This document shows, one piece after another, positions 34,931-44,179 of a DNA stretch of 62,156 nucleotides (positions within the stretch are counted from its first letter, which is position 1; every line of letters starts with the position of its first letter). Under the pieces are notes generated by a model. The model ran no database searches, was not told the origin of the DNA, and saw only the letters and a list, made by a program, of their open reading frames with translations. A program made the translations under genes and the position numbers. This stretch comes from Terriglobia bacterium (GTDB lineage Bacteria > Acidobacteriota > Terriglobia > Bryobacterales > Bryobacteraceae), in NCBI GenBank assembly GCA_020073615.1, contig JAIQEX010000022.1:1-62156 (forward strand), in the 5' to 3' direction.

Positions 34931-36278
34931 AGTGGTGGGGCAGCGCGGAGTCAACCGCATAATCCGCCAGCGCCGCCAGAGCGCGGCGGCAGATCTCGGC
35001 GTGGCGCGCGTGCTTGTCGCGGCGCAGGCTGTGGCGCGTCTCTTCGTCGAGGGGCGGCAGGAGGTCGAAGGTGATGTTGGCCGGCTGATAATCGGCGGCG
35101 CCGGCGCTGGAGATGTAATGGCAGAGCGAGCCGATCGCGGTTTCACGTGAAACAGCCTGCGGCACGCCGCCCGCGGCGAGCGTGGCCGCGTGCCTCCCCG
35201 CTACCAAGCCGGTGGCAATCGACTCCACGTAGCCTTCGACGCCGGAAATCTGTCCCGCGAACAGCACCTCCGGCCGCGCGCGCAGTTGCAGCGTCGGGGT
35301 GAGCAGCGCGGGCGCGTTGATATAGGTGTTGCGATGGATCTGCCCGAAGCGTAGGAACTCGGCGTTTTCCAGGCCCGGTATCAGGCGCAGGATCCGCGCC
35401 TGCTCGCCGAACTTCAGATGGTTCTGGAAGCCCACCAGGTTGTAGCTCTCCGCCCGCAGGTTTTCCTGGCGAAGCTGCACCACGGCGTAGGGCCGCCTGC
35501 CCGAGCGCGGATCGGTCAGGCCCACCGGTTTCATAGGGCCGAAGCGCAGCGTCTCCCGGCCGCGGCGCGCCAGCTCCTCAATGGGCAGGCAGGCCTCGAA
35601 GTATGGTATCCGGTCCTCGGCGATGTGCGCGGGAACGGACTGCGCCCGCAGCAGCTCGTCCACGAAGCGCTCATACTGCTCGCGGTCGAACGGGCAGTTG
35701 AGGTAATCGTCGGTGCCGTCGGTCGATTTGCCGTAGCGCGAAGCCCGGAACGCAATGTTCAGGTCCACCGTATCGGCGTCCACGATGGGGCTGATGCTGT
35801 CGTAGAAATACAGCCGGCCGGCGCCGGTGATTCGCGCAATCTCTTCGGCCAGGGCATCGCTGGTGAGCGGGCCGGTGGCGATGATGACGATGGCGTCCGC
35901 GGGTAGGGCGGTCGCTTCCTCGCGCCGCAGCTCGATCAGCGGCTCGCGCGCGATGGCATCCGAGACCGCGGCGGAGAACGCGTCGCGATCCACCGTGAGC
36001 GCGTGGCCGCCGGGCACGCGGGCCGTGCGCGCGGCCGCGAGCAGCAGCGAATCCAGGCGCCGCAGCTCCTCCTTGAGCAGCCAGGGGGCGGTGGATTCCT
36101 GCTCGGATTTCAGCGAATTGCTGCACACCAGCTCCGCCAGCCGGCTGGTCCGATGGGCGGGGGTGCGCCGCCCCGGGCGCATTTCGTGCAGCACCGCGGG
36201 CCATCCGCGCCGCGCGATCTGCCACGCCGCCTCCGACCCCGCCAGGCCGCCGCCGATGATGTGAATCGGGTGTTGCAA
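34923..36278 (-). CDS. trmFO: Folate/FAD-dependent tRNA U54 methyltransferase
   Basis: Makes ribothymidine-54 in the tRNA T-loop using methylenetetrahydrofolate and FADH2. The N-terminal FAD site is IHIIGGGLAGSEAAW. Further family blocks are CSNSLKSEQ, YFYDSISPIVD, NCPFDREQYERF and, late, QISGVEGYVESIATGL. The best start is TTG at 36278 with GGCGGA just before it, giving 451 residues, normal for TrmFO. The divergent DinB-like gene starts 34 bases away. Confidence 0.93.
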   Translation of the reverse strand: MQHPIHIIGGGLAGSEAAWQIARRGWPAVLHEMRPGRRTPAHRTSRLAELVCSNSLKSEQESTAPWLLKEELRRLDSLLLAAARTARVPGGHALTVDRDAFSAAVSDAIAREPLIELRREEATALPADAIVIIATGPLTSDALAEEIARITGAGRLYFYDSISPIVDADTVDLNIAFRASRYGKSTDGTDDYLNCPFDREQYERFVDELLRAQSVPAHIAEDRIPYFEACLPIEELARRGRETLRFGPMKPVGLTDPRSGRRPYAVVQLRQENLRAESYNLVGFQNHLKFGEQARILRLIPGLENAEFLRFGQIHRNTYINAPALLTPTLQLRARPEVLFAGQISGVEGYVESIATGLVAGRHAATLAAGGVPQAVSRETAIGSLCHYISSAGAADYQPANITFDLLPPLDEETRHSLRRDKHARHAEICRRALAALADYAVDSALPHHYV

Positions 36279-36312
36279 TCCGCCGTCCGTTCTTCCAGCA
36301 TATACTTTCAGA

Positions 36313-36834
36313 ATGGAAGAGACTCTGGACCGCCTGTTTCTCGATTTTTCGGCTAGGAAGCTGCAACAGCTCGCGGAGCGCATCGAGACCTGCCTCGGCA
36401 AGTTGACCGAAGAGCAGGTGTGGGCGCGCTCGAGCGAAAACGAAAACGCCATCGGCAACCTGGTCCTGCATCTGAACGGCAACGTGCGCCAGTGGATCGT
36501 CTCGGGCATCGGAGGCGCGCCCGACATCCGCCAGCGCGATCGCGAATTCGCGGCGCGCGGCGGCGTGCCCATCGCGGAGCTGGCCGCGCGGCTGCGCGCC
36601 ACGGTCGCGGAAGCGCAGACGGCGCTCGGGGGCGTCACGCGCGCACAACTGGCCGAGCGGGTCGCCATCCAGCAATACGAGATGTCCGTGCTGGAGGCGA
36701 TTTACCACGTGGTGGAGCACTTCTCCGAGCATACTGGCCAGGTCATTTTCGCGACCAAGATGCTCACCGCCTCGGACCTGGGCTTCTACCGCCACTTGCG
36801 GACCCAGGCCGCGCACGGGGAGCGGACGCCTTAG
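36313..36834 (+). CDS. DinB-superfamily (DUF1572-like) protein
   Basis: 173 residues predicted to form a four-helix bundle. Candidate metal ligands are the His in LVLHLNGNVRQW (about residue 52) and the two in HVVEHFSEHTGQ (about 139-146), the usual three-His arrangement of DinB/YfiT-like proteins. Members are thiol- or metal-dependent transferases or have unknown roles. Promoter elements must lie in the 34 bases shared with trmFO. No operon partner is clear. Confidence 0.8.
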   Translation: MEETLDRLFLDFSARKLQQLAERIETCLGKLTEEQVWARSSENENAIGNLVLHLNGNVRQWIVSGIGGAPDIRQRDREFAARGGVPIAELAARLRATVAEAQTALGGVTRAQLAERVAIQQYEMSVLEAIYHVVEHFSEHTGQVIFATKMLTASDLGFYRHLRTQAAHGERTP

Positions 36835-36889
36835 AAGCCCCCGTCCGCCCCGATGCGACGCGCAGCGACTCCGAGCGGATTCAGCGCTC

Positions 36890-36895
36890 TATAAT
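36890..36895 (+). promoter_or_regulatory. TATAAT box giving a probable leaderless mRNA
   Basis: A perfect TATAAT is followed by six bases (AGCTGT) and then the ATG of the thioredoxin-like gene. A normal start point seven bases after the box falls on the A of ATG. There is no Shine-Dalgarno sequence, which fits leaderless translation. Confidence 0.55.
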
Positions 36896-36901
36896 AGCTG
36901 T

Positions 36902-37273
36902 ATGGCGCGCACGCAACTCGATAAGTTTATCGAGACACCGGAAATCAAGCCCATCGTCGAGAAGTACTTCGTGTTCGCCCGGTTGACCGTGCAGGAGCAC
37001 GAAGGGGAAACATCGCTCAACAGTCCCGGCGGCGATGAGGTGCTGGCCAAGACCGGCGGGAAGGACTCCGGGCTGCCGTTCTTCGCGTTCCTCGATGCGA
37101 AGGGCGGGACGATCGTCAACTCGCGGCGGCAGCCGGGCGGCGCCAATATCGGCCATCCCTACGCGCCGGAGGAGATCGACTGGTTTCTGGCGATGGTGAA
37201 AAAGGCGGCGCCGGGCATTGCGCGGGACGAGGCCGCTACGCTCGAGCGATATCTGCGCAGCCAGAAACAGTAG
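36902..37273 (+). CDS. Thioredoxin-fold protein lacking the CxxC
   Basis: 123 residues. The segment FVFARLTVQEHEG, then LPFFAFLDAKGGTIVNSRR with the cis-Pro equivalent at LPF, and the C-terminal helix after YAPEEIDWFLAMV match the second half of thioredoxin-like proteins. The N-terminal strand-helix with CxxC is absent and no cysteine occurs at all, so it cannot do thiol exchange. It may be a shortened paralogue still used as a structural module. It converges with a zinc-ribbon gene, the stops being five bases apart. Confidence 0.65.
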   Translation: MARTQLDKFIETPEIKPIVEKYFVFARLTVQEHEGETSLNSPGGDEVLAKTGGKDSGLPFFAFLDAKGGTIVNSRRQPGGANIGHPYAPEEIDWFLAMVKKAAPGIARDEAATLERYLRSQKQ

Positions 37274-37278
37274 CGGCG

Positions 37279-37428
37279 CTATCCGATTCCCAGGTCGTCG
37301 ATGCGCTCGAGCGGCGTGCCGCACACGCGGCAGATGAGCGCGCGGCTGTCGCCGCACACCAGCGGCTCCGCGACCGGCTTGGCGCACGTGGGACAGTAGA
37401 ACTCGGCGGTACGCTCGGGCTCGGGCAT
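37279..37428 (-). CDS. 49-residue zinc-ribbon protein
   Basis: A small gene that automated callers may miss. The peptide starts MPEPERTAEFY and has CPTC and CRVCG pairs 20 residues apart, with an extra Cys (LVCGD) between them. This is a typical zinc-ribbon spacing, giving a single rubredoxin-like knuckle. It lies 30 bases after the end of a secreted-protein gene on the same strand and may be the last gene of the metal-efflux transcript. Function unknown; small zinc ribbons often bind RNA, RNA polymerase or protein partners. Confidence 0.6.
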   Translation of the reverse strand: MPEPERTAEFYCPTCAKPVAEPLVCGDSRALICRVCGTPLERIDDLGIG

Positions 37429-37458
37429 ACCGCCATTATCGACCTTCGCGGCTAGCGG

Positions 37459-37779
37459 CTACTTCGCCGCGACCATCGAATCCACCTGGATCGTCTGCTT
37501 GCTCTCGTCCACCGTGCCCGTGACCGTCACCTTTTTGGCGGCGAACTTGGCCGGGGTCTTCTGGTCGCTGAGCGCCCAGACGGTCCGCCCGTCCCACAGC
37601 GCGTACTTGAAGCCCATCTTCAGGCATTCCTTGATGCACTTTTCGTCGGGCTTAATCTTCATGGCGGTGTGATCGGCGCCGCACATGCTGTCGGTGATGG
37701 TGCCGGTGATGCTCTTCTTCTCGTCGGCGGCCCACATCAGGGCCGCTGCCGCAAGGGCAATCGCGATCTGCTTCTTCAT
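37459..37779 (-). CDS. Small secreted protein with conserved Cys pair
   Basis: 106 residues with a signal peptide (MKKQIAIALAAAALMWAA). A compact domain follows: KSITGTITDSMCGADHT, CIKECLKMGFKYALWDG and KVTVTGTVDESKQTIQVD. The look is of an OB-like barrel with three Cys and a His placed close to each other (MCGADH, CIKEC), which could hold a metal. Its ATG overlaps the preceding stop by four bases, tying it to the efflux operon. The family is not named to my knowledge. Confidence 0.78.
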   Translation of the reverse strand: MKKQIAIALAAAALMWAADEKKSITGTITDSMCGADHTAMKIKPDEKCIKECLKMGFKYALWDGRTVWALSDQKTPAKFAAKKVTVTGTVDESKQTIQVDSMVAAK

Positions 37780-38453
37780 TGGATTCTCCCGTTCTTTTTT
37801 TCGATCTCGAGCCAGATCTGGTTGTACCGGGCCTCGGTGATCGGTTCTTTCAACGCGAAGTTGAACTCTTTGCGGTCCTGGTAGTGGAGCGCGGCCCGCT
37901 CGAAGGTCGTGATGGTCAACTGGAACGGACCCGAGCTGCTGATGTTGTCGATGTCGGCATAGCGCCAGGTGCGCGACTCTCGGCCGCGGGCGGTGGCATA
38001 CACGATGGTATCGGCGCCGAAAGCGAGCGTGCCCTGCGAGCCGCGCCGTCCCCGATGCTTCACCGGGACCTGCCACAGCGGCGCGCCCGCAACCTGCGCG
38101 GCTTCTGCCGTCTCCGCCACGAACCGCTGATCCATGCGCTCTCTCAAAAACGTGTACAGCTCCGCCGCCGGAATCTTCCCCGTGAACGCGTATTCCCGGT
38201 CCGCGCCCGGCCGGAGTCTGCTGTCCTCATACGTCAATAGATGAATACCGCTGGGCGCCAGCTTCAATTCCTGGATGTCCTGGTACTTCCAGTGCCAGGC
38301 GTGCCTCTCGCCGGCGAAGGAGACGCCGCTCTCGTCCACGGTCATCACGCCCGCGCAGCCCTTGCGCAGATGCTCGTGGCGCACCGGAAACTGCGCCGCC
38401 GCAGCCCACACGCCCGCCAGAATTATGCAACCTGCCGTTTTACCGAATGCCAT
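37776..38453 (-). CDS. Secreted protein of the metal-efflux operon
   Basis: 225 residues with a signal peptide (ending near AAAAQFPV). Two short PH-like or beta-rich repeats are suggested by FAGERHAWHWKYQDIQELKL and RESRTWRYADIDNISSSGPF, each ending in a Trp-Lys/Arg-Tyr-x-Asp-Ile turn. This resembles paired PH-type domains. The start overlaps the 3' end of cusA by 31 bases and its stop overlaps the next gene. No catalytic residues are visible; function unknown. Confidence 0.7.
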   Translation of the reverse strand: MAFGKTAGCIILAGVWAAAAQFPVRHEHLRKGCAGVMTVDESGVSFAGERHAWHWKYQDIQELKLAPSGIHLLTYEDSRLRPGADREYAFTGKIPAAELYTFLRERMDQRFVAETAEAAQVAGAPLWQVPVKHRGRRGSQGTLAFGADTIVYATARGRESRTWRYADIDNISSSGPFQLTITTFERAALHYQDRKEFNFALKEPITEARYNQIWLEIEKKNGRIQ

Positions 38454-41400
38454 TTCCAAACCTCGTAGATTGCCGGATAGACCACCAGCTCGAGAATGAA
38501 GGAAGTAAAGATGCCGCCGATCATAGGGGCGGCGATGCGCTTCATGACGTCGGCGCCCGCCCCGGTGGACCACATGATGGGCGCGAGCCCCACGAACATG
38601 GTCGCCACGGTCATGAATTTCGGCCGAATGCGCTTCACCGCGCCGTGGACGATGGCCTCGCGCAGATCCGCCATGCTGCGCATCCTCCCCGCCAGGCGCC
38701 GCTCCTCGTACGCCAGATCCAGGTAAAGGAGCATGAAGACGCCGGTCTCGGCGTCCACACCCATCAGCGCGATCAAGCCCACCCACACGCCGATGCTCAT
38801 GTTGTAGCCCAGCACGTAGAGCAGCCAGATGGCGCCCACCGCCGAGAAGGGCACGGCCAGCAGGATGAGCATGGTTTTAGCCGTCGACCTGGTATTCAAA
38901 TAGAGCAGCAGAAAAATGAGGAACAGGGTCAGCGGCAGCACCACCTTCAGCCGCTCACGCACGCGCGCCATGGCTTCGTACTGGCCGCTCCAAGCCAGCG
39001 TGTAGCCCGGCGGCAGGGTCACGTTTTCGCGCACCACGCGTTTGGCCTCGGCCACGTAACCGCCCACGTCGCGCCCGGCCACGTCCACGTAGACGATGCC
39101 GTTCAGCAGGCCGTTTTCATTGCGCAGCATGGAAGGGCCGGTGGAGAACTTGAGGGTGGCGATCTCCGCCAGCGGGATTTGCAGCTTGCCATCCATGGCC
39201 GGGACGAGCGCGCGCCGCAGCCGGTCGAGCGAGCTGCGCGAATCGCGGTAGTAGCGCACGTTGATGGGGTAGCGCTCGCGCCCCTCGATGGCGGTGCTCA
39301 CGTTGTCGCCGCCGATGGCGTTCATCACCACCACCTGCGCGTCGTCCACGCTCATCCCGTAGCGCGCCAACTGGTCGCGCCGCAAATCGAAATCCAGGAA
39401 GTAGCCGCCGCCCACGCGCTCGGCAAATACGTTGCGCGTGCCCGCCACCTGCGGCAGCAGGCGCTCGATCTGGACGCCGATGCGTTCGATCCCCGCCAGG
39501 TCGGGGCCGTAAACCTTGATCCCCACCGGGGTGCGCACGCCGGTAGTGAGCATGTCGATGCGGTTCTTGATGGGCATGGTCCAGGCGTTCGATACACCGG
39601 GAATGGCGAGTGCATCGTTCATCTCCGCCACCAACTGGTCGGTGGAGATGTGGTCGGGCGTGACGTGCTCCCAGAAGCGGCGCGTCCAGCGCGGCCACCG
39701 GTCGTACCACGTGGGAACCTTGCGCCACTGGCTGACCGGCTTGAGCGTGACCACGGTTTCCGCCATGGAGAACGGCGCCGGGTCGGTGGACGTTTCGGCG
39801 CGCCCGGCTTTTCCCAGCACGCGTTCCACTTCCGGGAAGCGCATCAGGATGCGGTCCTGCGCCTGCATCAGGCGCTGCGCTTCGGCCACGGAGATGCCCG
39901 GCAGCGTGGTGGGCATGAACAGCAGCGCTCCTTCATCGAGCGGCGGCATGAACTCCGAGCCGAGCCGCTGGAACGCCGGCACGGTGAGCGCCACCAGGGC
40001 CACCGCGCCCAGAATCACGGCCCAACGCCAGCGCAGGCTCCAGGCCACCACCGGCTCATAGAGGCGCATCAGCACGCGGCTGATGGGGTGCTTCTCCTCG
40101 GAGTGGATTTTGCCCACCAGCACGCCGTTGACGATCCGCGCCAGCCAGCGCGGGCGCAGGCGGAAGTTATCCTTGCGGAAGAAAAGCAGGCGCAGCGCCG
40201 GGTCGAGCGTGATGGCCAGCACGGCGGCCACGATCATGGCGAAATTCTTGGTGTATGCCAGAGGCTTGAACAGGCGGCCCTCCTGCGCTTCGAGCGTGAG
40301 CACCGGCAGGAACGAAACGGCAATCACCAGCAGCGCGAAGAAGCTGGGGCCGCCCACTTCCTTCACCGCGGTCACGATGGCCCGCTGATAGTCGCCCGTG
40401 GTCCAATCCGCGCCGGCCGCTTCCAGCTTCTTGTGGGTCTGCTCCACCACCACGATGGCCGCATCCACCATGGCTCCGATGGCGATGGCGATGCCCCCCA
40501 GCGACATGATGTTCGAGCTCATTCCCATCAGGCGCATGGGCACGAAGGCGATCAACACCGCCACCGGAATGGTGAGGATGGGGATGAGGGCGCTGGGGAA
40601 ATGCCAGAGGAAGATGAAGATCACCAGCGCCACCACCGCCAGCTCCTCGATGAGCGTCTGCTTCAGATTGTCGATGGAGGCGAGGATCAGCTCCGAGCGG
40701 TCGTAGGCCGTCACCACTTTTACGCCCTTGGGGAGCCCCGGCTCGATCTCTTTGAGCTTGGCCTTCACGCGTTCGATCACGCGCAGCGCATTTTCGCCCT
40801 GGCGCATGACCACGATGCCCGAGACCACCTCGCCCTTGCCATCGAGATCGGCCACGCCGCGGCGGATGTCGGGGCCGAGGGTCACGCTGCCCACGTCGCG
40901 CACCAGCACGGGCACGCCCGAGGGGCTGGCCGCGAGCGCGATGCTCTCCAGGTCGGCCGTCGAGCGCGCGTAGCCCCGCCCGCGCACCATGTACTCGCGG
41001 CCGGTGAACTCCACCAGGCGCCCGCCCACGTCGTTGTTGCCGCCGCGCACCGCCGCCACGACTTTCGAGATCGGCACGCCGTAGGCCGCCAGCCGGTTGG
41101 GGTCCACGTTCACCTGGTACTGGCGCACGAACCCGCCCAGCGGCGCCACCTCGGCCACGCCCGGCACGGCCTGCAACTGGTAGCGCAGAAACCAATCCTG
41201 CACGCTGCGCAACTCCGCCAGATCGTGCCCGCCGCTGTCCACCAGCGCGTATTGGAAGACCCAGCCGACCCCGGTGGCGTCGGGCCCCAGCTCCGTTTTC
41301 ACGTCCTGCGGCAGGCGCGGCAGAATCTTGGAGAGATACTCGAGGGTGCGCGAGCGCGCCCAGTAAATATCGGTGCCCTCCTCGAAAATGATGTAGACGT

Positions 41401-41671
41401 AGGAGTAGCCGAAGTCGGAGAAGCCGCGGATGTCCTTCACGCGGGGCGCGCCCAGCATGGCGCTCACAATGGGGTAGGTGACCTGGTCCTCCATGATGTC
41501 CGGGCTGCGGTCCCAGCGGGAGTAGACGATCACCTGCGTGTCGCTCAAATCCGGAATGGCGTCGAGGGGGATGGTTTTGATGGACCACCAGCCGGCCATC
41601 GTGGCCGCGGCCACGAACAGGAACACCAGGAAGCGGTGGCGCGCCGAGAGCTCGATGATGCGGCCAATCAC
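38423..41671 (-). CDS. cusA: Heavy-metal efflux RND transporter (CusA/CzcA type)
   Basis: 1082 residues: twelve membrane helices and two large periplasmic loops. HME-RND signatures include YSRWDRSPDIMEDQVTYPIV, GLPKGVKVVTAYDRSELI and MGVDAETGVFMLLYLDL. It takes metal from the periplasm or cytosol and drives it through the membrane-fusion protein and the TolC-like channel using the proton gradient. The GTG start overlaps the TGA of the preceding fusion-protein gene by four bases. Cu/Ag or Zn/Co/Cd cannot be separated by eye. Confidence 0.93.
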   Translation of the reverse strand: MIGRIIELSARHRFLVFLFVAAATMAGWWSIKTIPLDAIPDLSDTQVIVYSRWDRSPDIMEDQVTYPIVSAMLGAPRVKDIRGFSDFGYSYVYIIFEEGTDIYWARSRTLEYLSKILPRLPQDVKTELGPDATGVGWVFQYALVDSGGHDLAELRSVQDWFLRYQLQAVPGVAEVAPLGGFVRQYQVNVDPNRLAAYGVPISKVVAAVRGGNNDVGGRLVEFTGREYMVRGRGYARSTADLESIALAASPSGVPVLVRDVGSVTLGPDIRRGVADLDGKGEVVSGIVVMRQGENALRVIERVKAKLKEIEPGLPKGVKVVTAYDRSELILASIDNLKQTLIEELAVVALVIFIFLWHFPSALIPILTIPVAVLIAFVPMRLMGMSSNIMSLGGIAIAIGAMVDAAIVVVEQTHKKLEAAGADWTTGDYQRAIVTAVKEVGGPSFFALLVIAVSFLPVLTLEAQEGRLFKPLAYTKNFAMIVAAVLAITLDPALRLLFFRKDNFRLRPRWLARIVNGVLVGKIHSEEKHPISRVLMRLYEPVVAWSLRWRWAVILGAVALVALTVPAFQRLGSEFMPPLDEGALLFMPTTLPGISVAEAQRLMQAQDRILMRFPEVERVLGKAGRAETSTDPAPFSMAETVVTLKPVSQWRKVPTWYDRWPRWTRRFWEHVTPDHISTDQLVAEMNDALAIPGVSNAWTMPIKNRIDMLTTGVRTPVGIKVYGPDLAGIERIGVQIERLLPQVAGTRNVFAERVGGGYFLDFDLRRDQLARYGMSVDDAQVVVMNAIGGDNVSTAIEGRERYPINVRYYRDSRSSLDRLRRALVPAMDGKLQIPLAEIATLKFSTGPSMLRNENGLLNGIVYVDVAGRDVGGYVAEAKRVVRENVTLPPGYTLAWSGQYEAMARVRERLKVVLPLTLFLIFLLLYLNTRSTAKTMLILLAVPFSAVGAIWLLYVLGYNMSIGVWVGLIALMGVDAETGVFMLLYLDLAYEERRLAGRMRSMADLREAIVHGAVKRIRPKFMTVATMFVGLAPIMWSTGAGADVMKRIAAPMIGGIFTSFILELVVYPAIYEVWKWHSVKRQVA

Positions 41672-42894
41672 TTGAGCCTGCTTTCCGAATCGAGCAGGAA
41701 GTTGCCCGCGGTGACGACGCGCTCGCCGCGCTTGAGGCCGCTCAGGATCTCGGCGCGGTCGCCCGCCTGCGCCCCCACCTTCACGGCGCGCGGCTCGAAG
41801 TAGCCGTTGCCACGGTCCACGAACACCGTCTGCGTGTCGCCGGAGTTCAGCACGGCGGTCTGCGGCACCATCAGGCGGCGGGCGCCGCCCGTCTGCAGGT
41901 CGACTTCGCCGTACATCTCCGGCTTGAGGGCGTAGCCGGGGTTGTCGAACTGCATGCGGACCTTGAGGGTGCGCGTAGTGGCGTCCACCTGCGGCATGAT
42001 GTAGCTCACCCGCCCGCGGAAGACGCGCCCCGGAAAGGTCGCCAGTGTCAGCGCGGCCGGTTGGTCCACGCGCACGCCGGCGGCTTCGTACTCGAACACG
42101 TCGGCCACCACCCAGACGGTGGAAAGATCGGCCACGGTGTACAGCATTGCGTCCGGGCCCACGTGCTGTTTGGGAAACGCATTGCGTTCGGTGACGAACC
42201 CGGAGCTGGGCGAATACAGCGTGAGGTTCTTGAGGGGCTGGCCGGTGCGCGCGATTTCGTCGATCTGCGCCGGGCTGATGTCCCACAGCTCCAGCCTCCT
42301 GCGGGCCGCGGCCACCAGGTTGTCCATGCTGCCGATCATGTCGTGCACCGGGTTGTCGCGCATCTGGCGCTGCGCCTTGAGGGCGATCAGGTACTCCTGC
42401 TGGGTGGCCAGCGCCTCGGGGCTGTACAGGGTCAGCAAGGGGTCGCCTTTTTTGACCAGCTTCCCGGTGAAGTCGACGAACACCTGGTCGATCCATCCGT
42501 CGAGCTTGCTCTGCACGCGGGCGATTTTGGTTTCGTCGAGCGTCACCCGCGCCGCCGCGCGGATGGAGGACGTGGCCGTTTCATATTCCGCGGTGCTGAA
42601 CGCCACGCCGATGAGCTGCTGCTTGGCGGGCGCGATGCGCACCGTCCCGGCGGGCATATCGTTGGCCTGGTACTTGTCCTCGCCGGCATACACCGCCACC
42701 AGTTTCATGCCGCAATCGGGCGCCGTGCCCGGCTTATCGGACTTGTACCAGGGATGCATGGGGTCCACCCAATACAGAATTTTGCGCCCAGCGGAGGCGG
42801 GCCCGGACGATCCAGCTTTACCGTACCATCGCCCGTACCCATATCCGCCCGCAAACGCGGCGGCCACGCACAAAACCACCAGGATCTTTTTCAT
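41668..42894 (-). CDS. cusB: Membrane-fusion subunit of heavy-metal efflux (CusB type)
   Basis: 408 residues. An N-terminal anchor (about 4-20) is followed by a heavy-metal-binding module with DPMHPWYKSDKPGTAPDCG (Met, His and Cys ligands). Then come the hairpin/lipoyl region (ARVQSKLDGWIDQVFVDF) and beta-barrel and membrane-proximal domains. The HMBD suggests Cu/Ag. The ATG overlaps the stop of the TolC-like gene by four bases (ATGA), and its own stop overlaps the cusA start. A longer upstream frame is ruled out by that overlap. Confidence 0.92.
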   Translation of the reverse strand: MKKILVVLCVAAAFAGGYGYGRWYGKAGSSGPASAGRKILYWVDPMHPWYKSDKPGTAPDCGMKLVAVYAGEDKYQANDMPAGTVRIAPAKQQLIGVAFSTAEYETATSSIRAAARVTLDETKIARVQSKLDGWIDQVFVDFTGKLVKKGDPLLTLYSPEALATQQEYLIALKAQRQMRDNPVHDMIGSMDNLVAAARRRLELWDISPAQIDEIARTGQPLKNLTLYSPSSGFVTERNAFPKQHVGPDAMLYTVADLSTVWVVADVFEYEAAGVRVDQPAALTLATFPGRVFRGRVSYIMPQVDATTRTLKVRMQFDNPGYALKPEMYGEVDLQTGGARRLMVPQTAVLNSGDTQTVFVDRGNGYFEPRAVKVGAQAGDRAEILSGLKRGERVVTAGNFLLDSESRLK

Positions 42895-44117
42895 TGGGCC
42901 CCCGTCATCTCTTCCAGCCGGGCCAGCGCCACGTGGAAGCGCATCACTTCCTCGTGAAACATCAGCTCGTAATCCACGACGTTCATGAAGTTGGAAAACA
43001 CGGGCAGAAAATCGATGGCGCCCGTCTGATAGCTGGCCATGGAGGATTCCAGCGCCAGTTGCGCCTCCGGGATCACCGACTTCTGGTAGAGCTCCGCCAG
43101 TTTCCGCGCCGTTTCCGCCGCGGTGTAATCCTGGCGGACGCGCGCCTGCAGGGAAACTTCGGCGGTCTCGTAATTGTGGCGCGCTTCGCTCACGGAGAAC
43201 TCCCGCTCGTTCACGGCGGCGCGCTGCCGGCCCCAGAAATACGCCGGCAGCTTGAAATCCACGCGGAACTGCCACATGGGCGGCATGCCGCCCTGGTTGA
43301 AATAGCCGCCCGAAAGCGTGTAATCGGGGTAGTAATCCTTGCGCGCCAGGTTGGCCGCCAGTTCGTTGCGCTCGGTCATTTTGCGCTCGCGCGAGAGCGC
43401 CGGGGCCTGCGCGCGCGCCCGCTCGAGCACCTCCTCGAGCGTGCCCGGCATCTCGCCCAGCGGCATCTCGGTGGGCGCCTCGATCGGCCCGCCCTGGGGC
43501 CGGTTGAGAAGCGCGTTGATTTCGATCTCCTTAGCGGTGCGCTCCTGCTCATAGCGCACCAGTTGCGTTTCGAAGATGGAGAACTGCGTCTGCGCTTTGA
43601 AGATGTCCTGCTGCGCGGCGCGCGATACCGCGTAGCGCGCTTCCGTGATGCGCAGAATGTCGCGCAGCAGGGCCTGGTAGCGCTTCACGTACACGATGCT
43701 CACCGCGGCATGATGCAACTCGTGGTACGCCTGCTTCAGCCGCGAGACCACGCTCAACCGCACGGCGCGGTACTGGTCGAATTCGGCGCCGGCCTCTTTG
43801 CCGGCGATCTCGCCGCGCAGTTTCTGCTTGCCGGGGAACGGCATTTCCTGCGAGACGGTGATGCCCGCGTTGCTGGTGACGTCGCGCCCCAGCCCCGCGA
43901 TGGGATACGGCCAGCCATTGGCCGCGTAGCCCAGCGACACGGTCGGGTCCGGCAGGCTGCTCGCCTGGCTGGGCCGCTGGCGCGCGGCTTCATATTTCTT
44001 CTGCGCCGCCAGGATCTCGCGATTGTGGCGTAGCGCCTCGTCCACCAGGGCAGGCAGCGGCTGCGCTCCGGCCACGGCCGGCCATACGGCAATCCAAATC
44101 CAAAATCGTGAATTCAT
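42891..44117 (-). CDS. cusC: TolC-family outer-membrane channel of the metal-efflux system
   Basis: 408 residues with a signal peptide (MNSRFWIWIAVWPAVAGA) and the repeated helical hairpins of TolC proteins (EALRHNREILAAQKKYEAAR; AAETARKLAELYQKSVIPEA). It forms the outer-membrane duct of the tripartite pump with the two following genes. The arrangement C-B-A in this order, with four-base overlaps, is typical of acidobacterial metal-resistance operons. A small Cys/His-rich secreted protein precedes it. Confidence 0.9.
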   Translation of the reverse strand: MNSRFWIWIAVWPAVAGAQPLPALVDEALRHNREILAAQKKYEAARQRPSQASSLPDPTVSLGYAANGWPYPIAGLGRDVTSNAGITVSQEMPFPGKQKLRGEIAGKEAGAEFDQYRAVRLSVVSRLKQAYHELHHAAVSIVYVKRYQALLRDILRITEARYAVSRAAQQDIFKAQTQFSIFETQLVRYEQERTAKEIEINALLNRPQGGPIEAPTEMPLGEMPGTLEEVLERARAQAPALSRERKMTERNELAANLARKDYYPDYTLSGGYFNQGGMPPMWQFRVDFKLPAYFWGRQRAAVNEREFSVSEARHNYETAEVSLQARVRQDYTAAETARKLAELYQKSVIPEAQLALESSMASYQTGAIDFLPVFSNFMNVVDYELMFHEEVMRFHVALARLEEMTGAQ

Positions 44118-44179
44118 TTCCTCACCACCAGTGGCGCCGGCATGCCGGCACGTATTTCTGCAATGTGTGTGAGGAAACG

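Noticed and set aside
38447-41803. Plus-strand frame of over 1100 codons opposite cusA
   Set aside because: High-GC shadow: His/Arg/Gln-rich composition with no domain, whereas the opposite strand encodes a full RND transporter.
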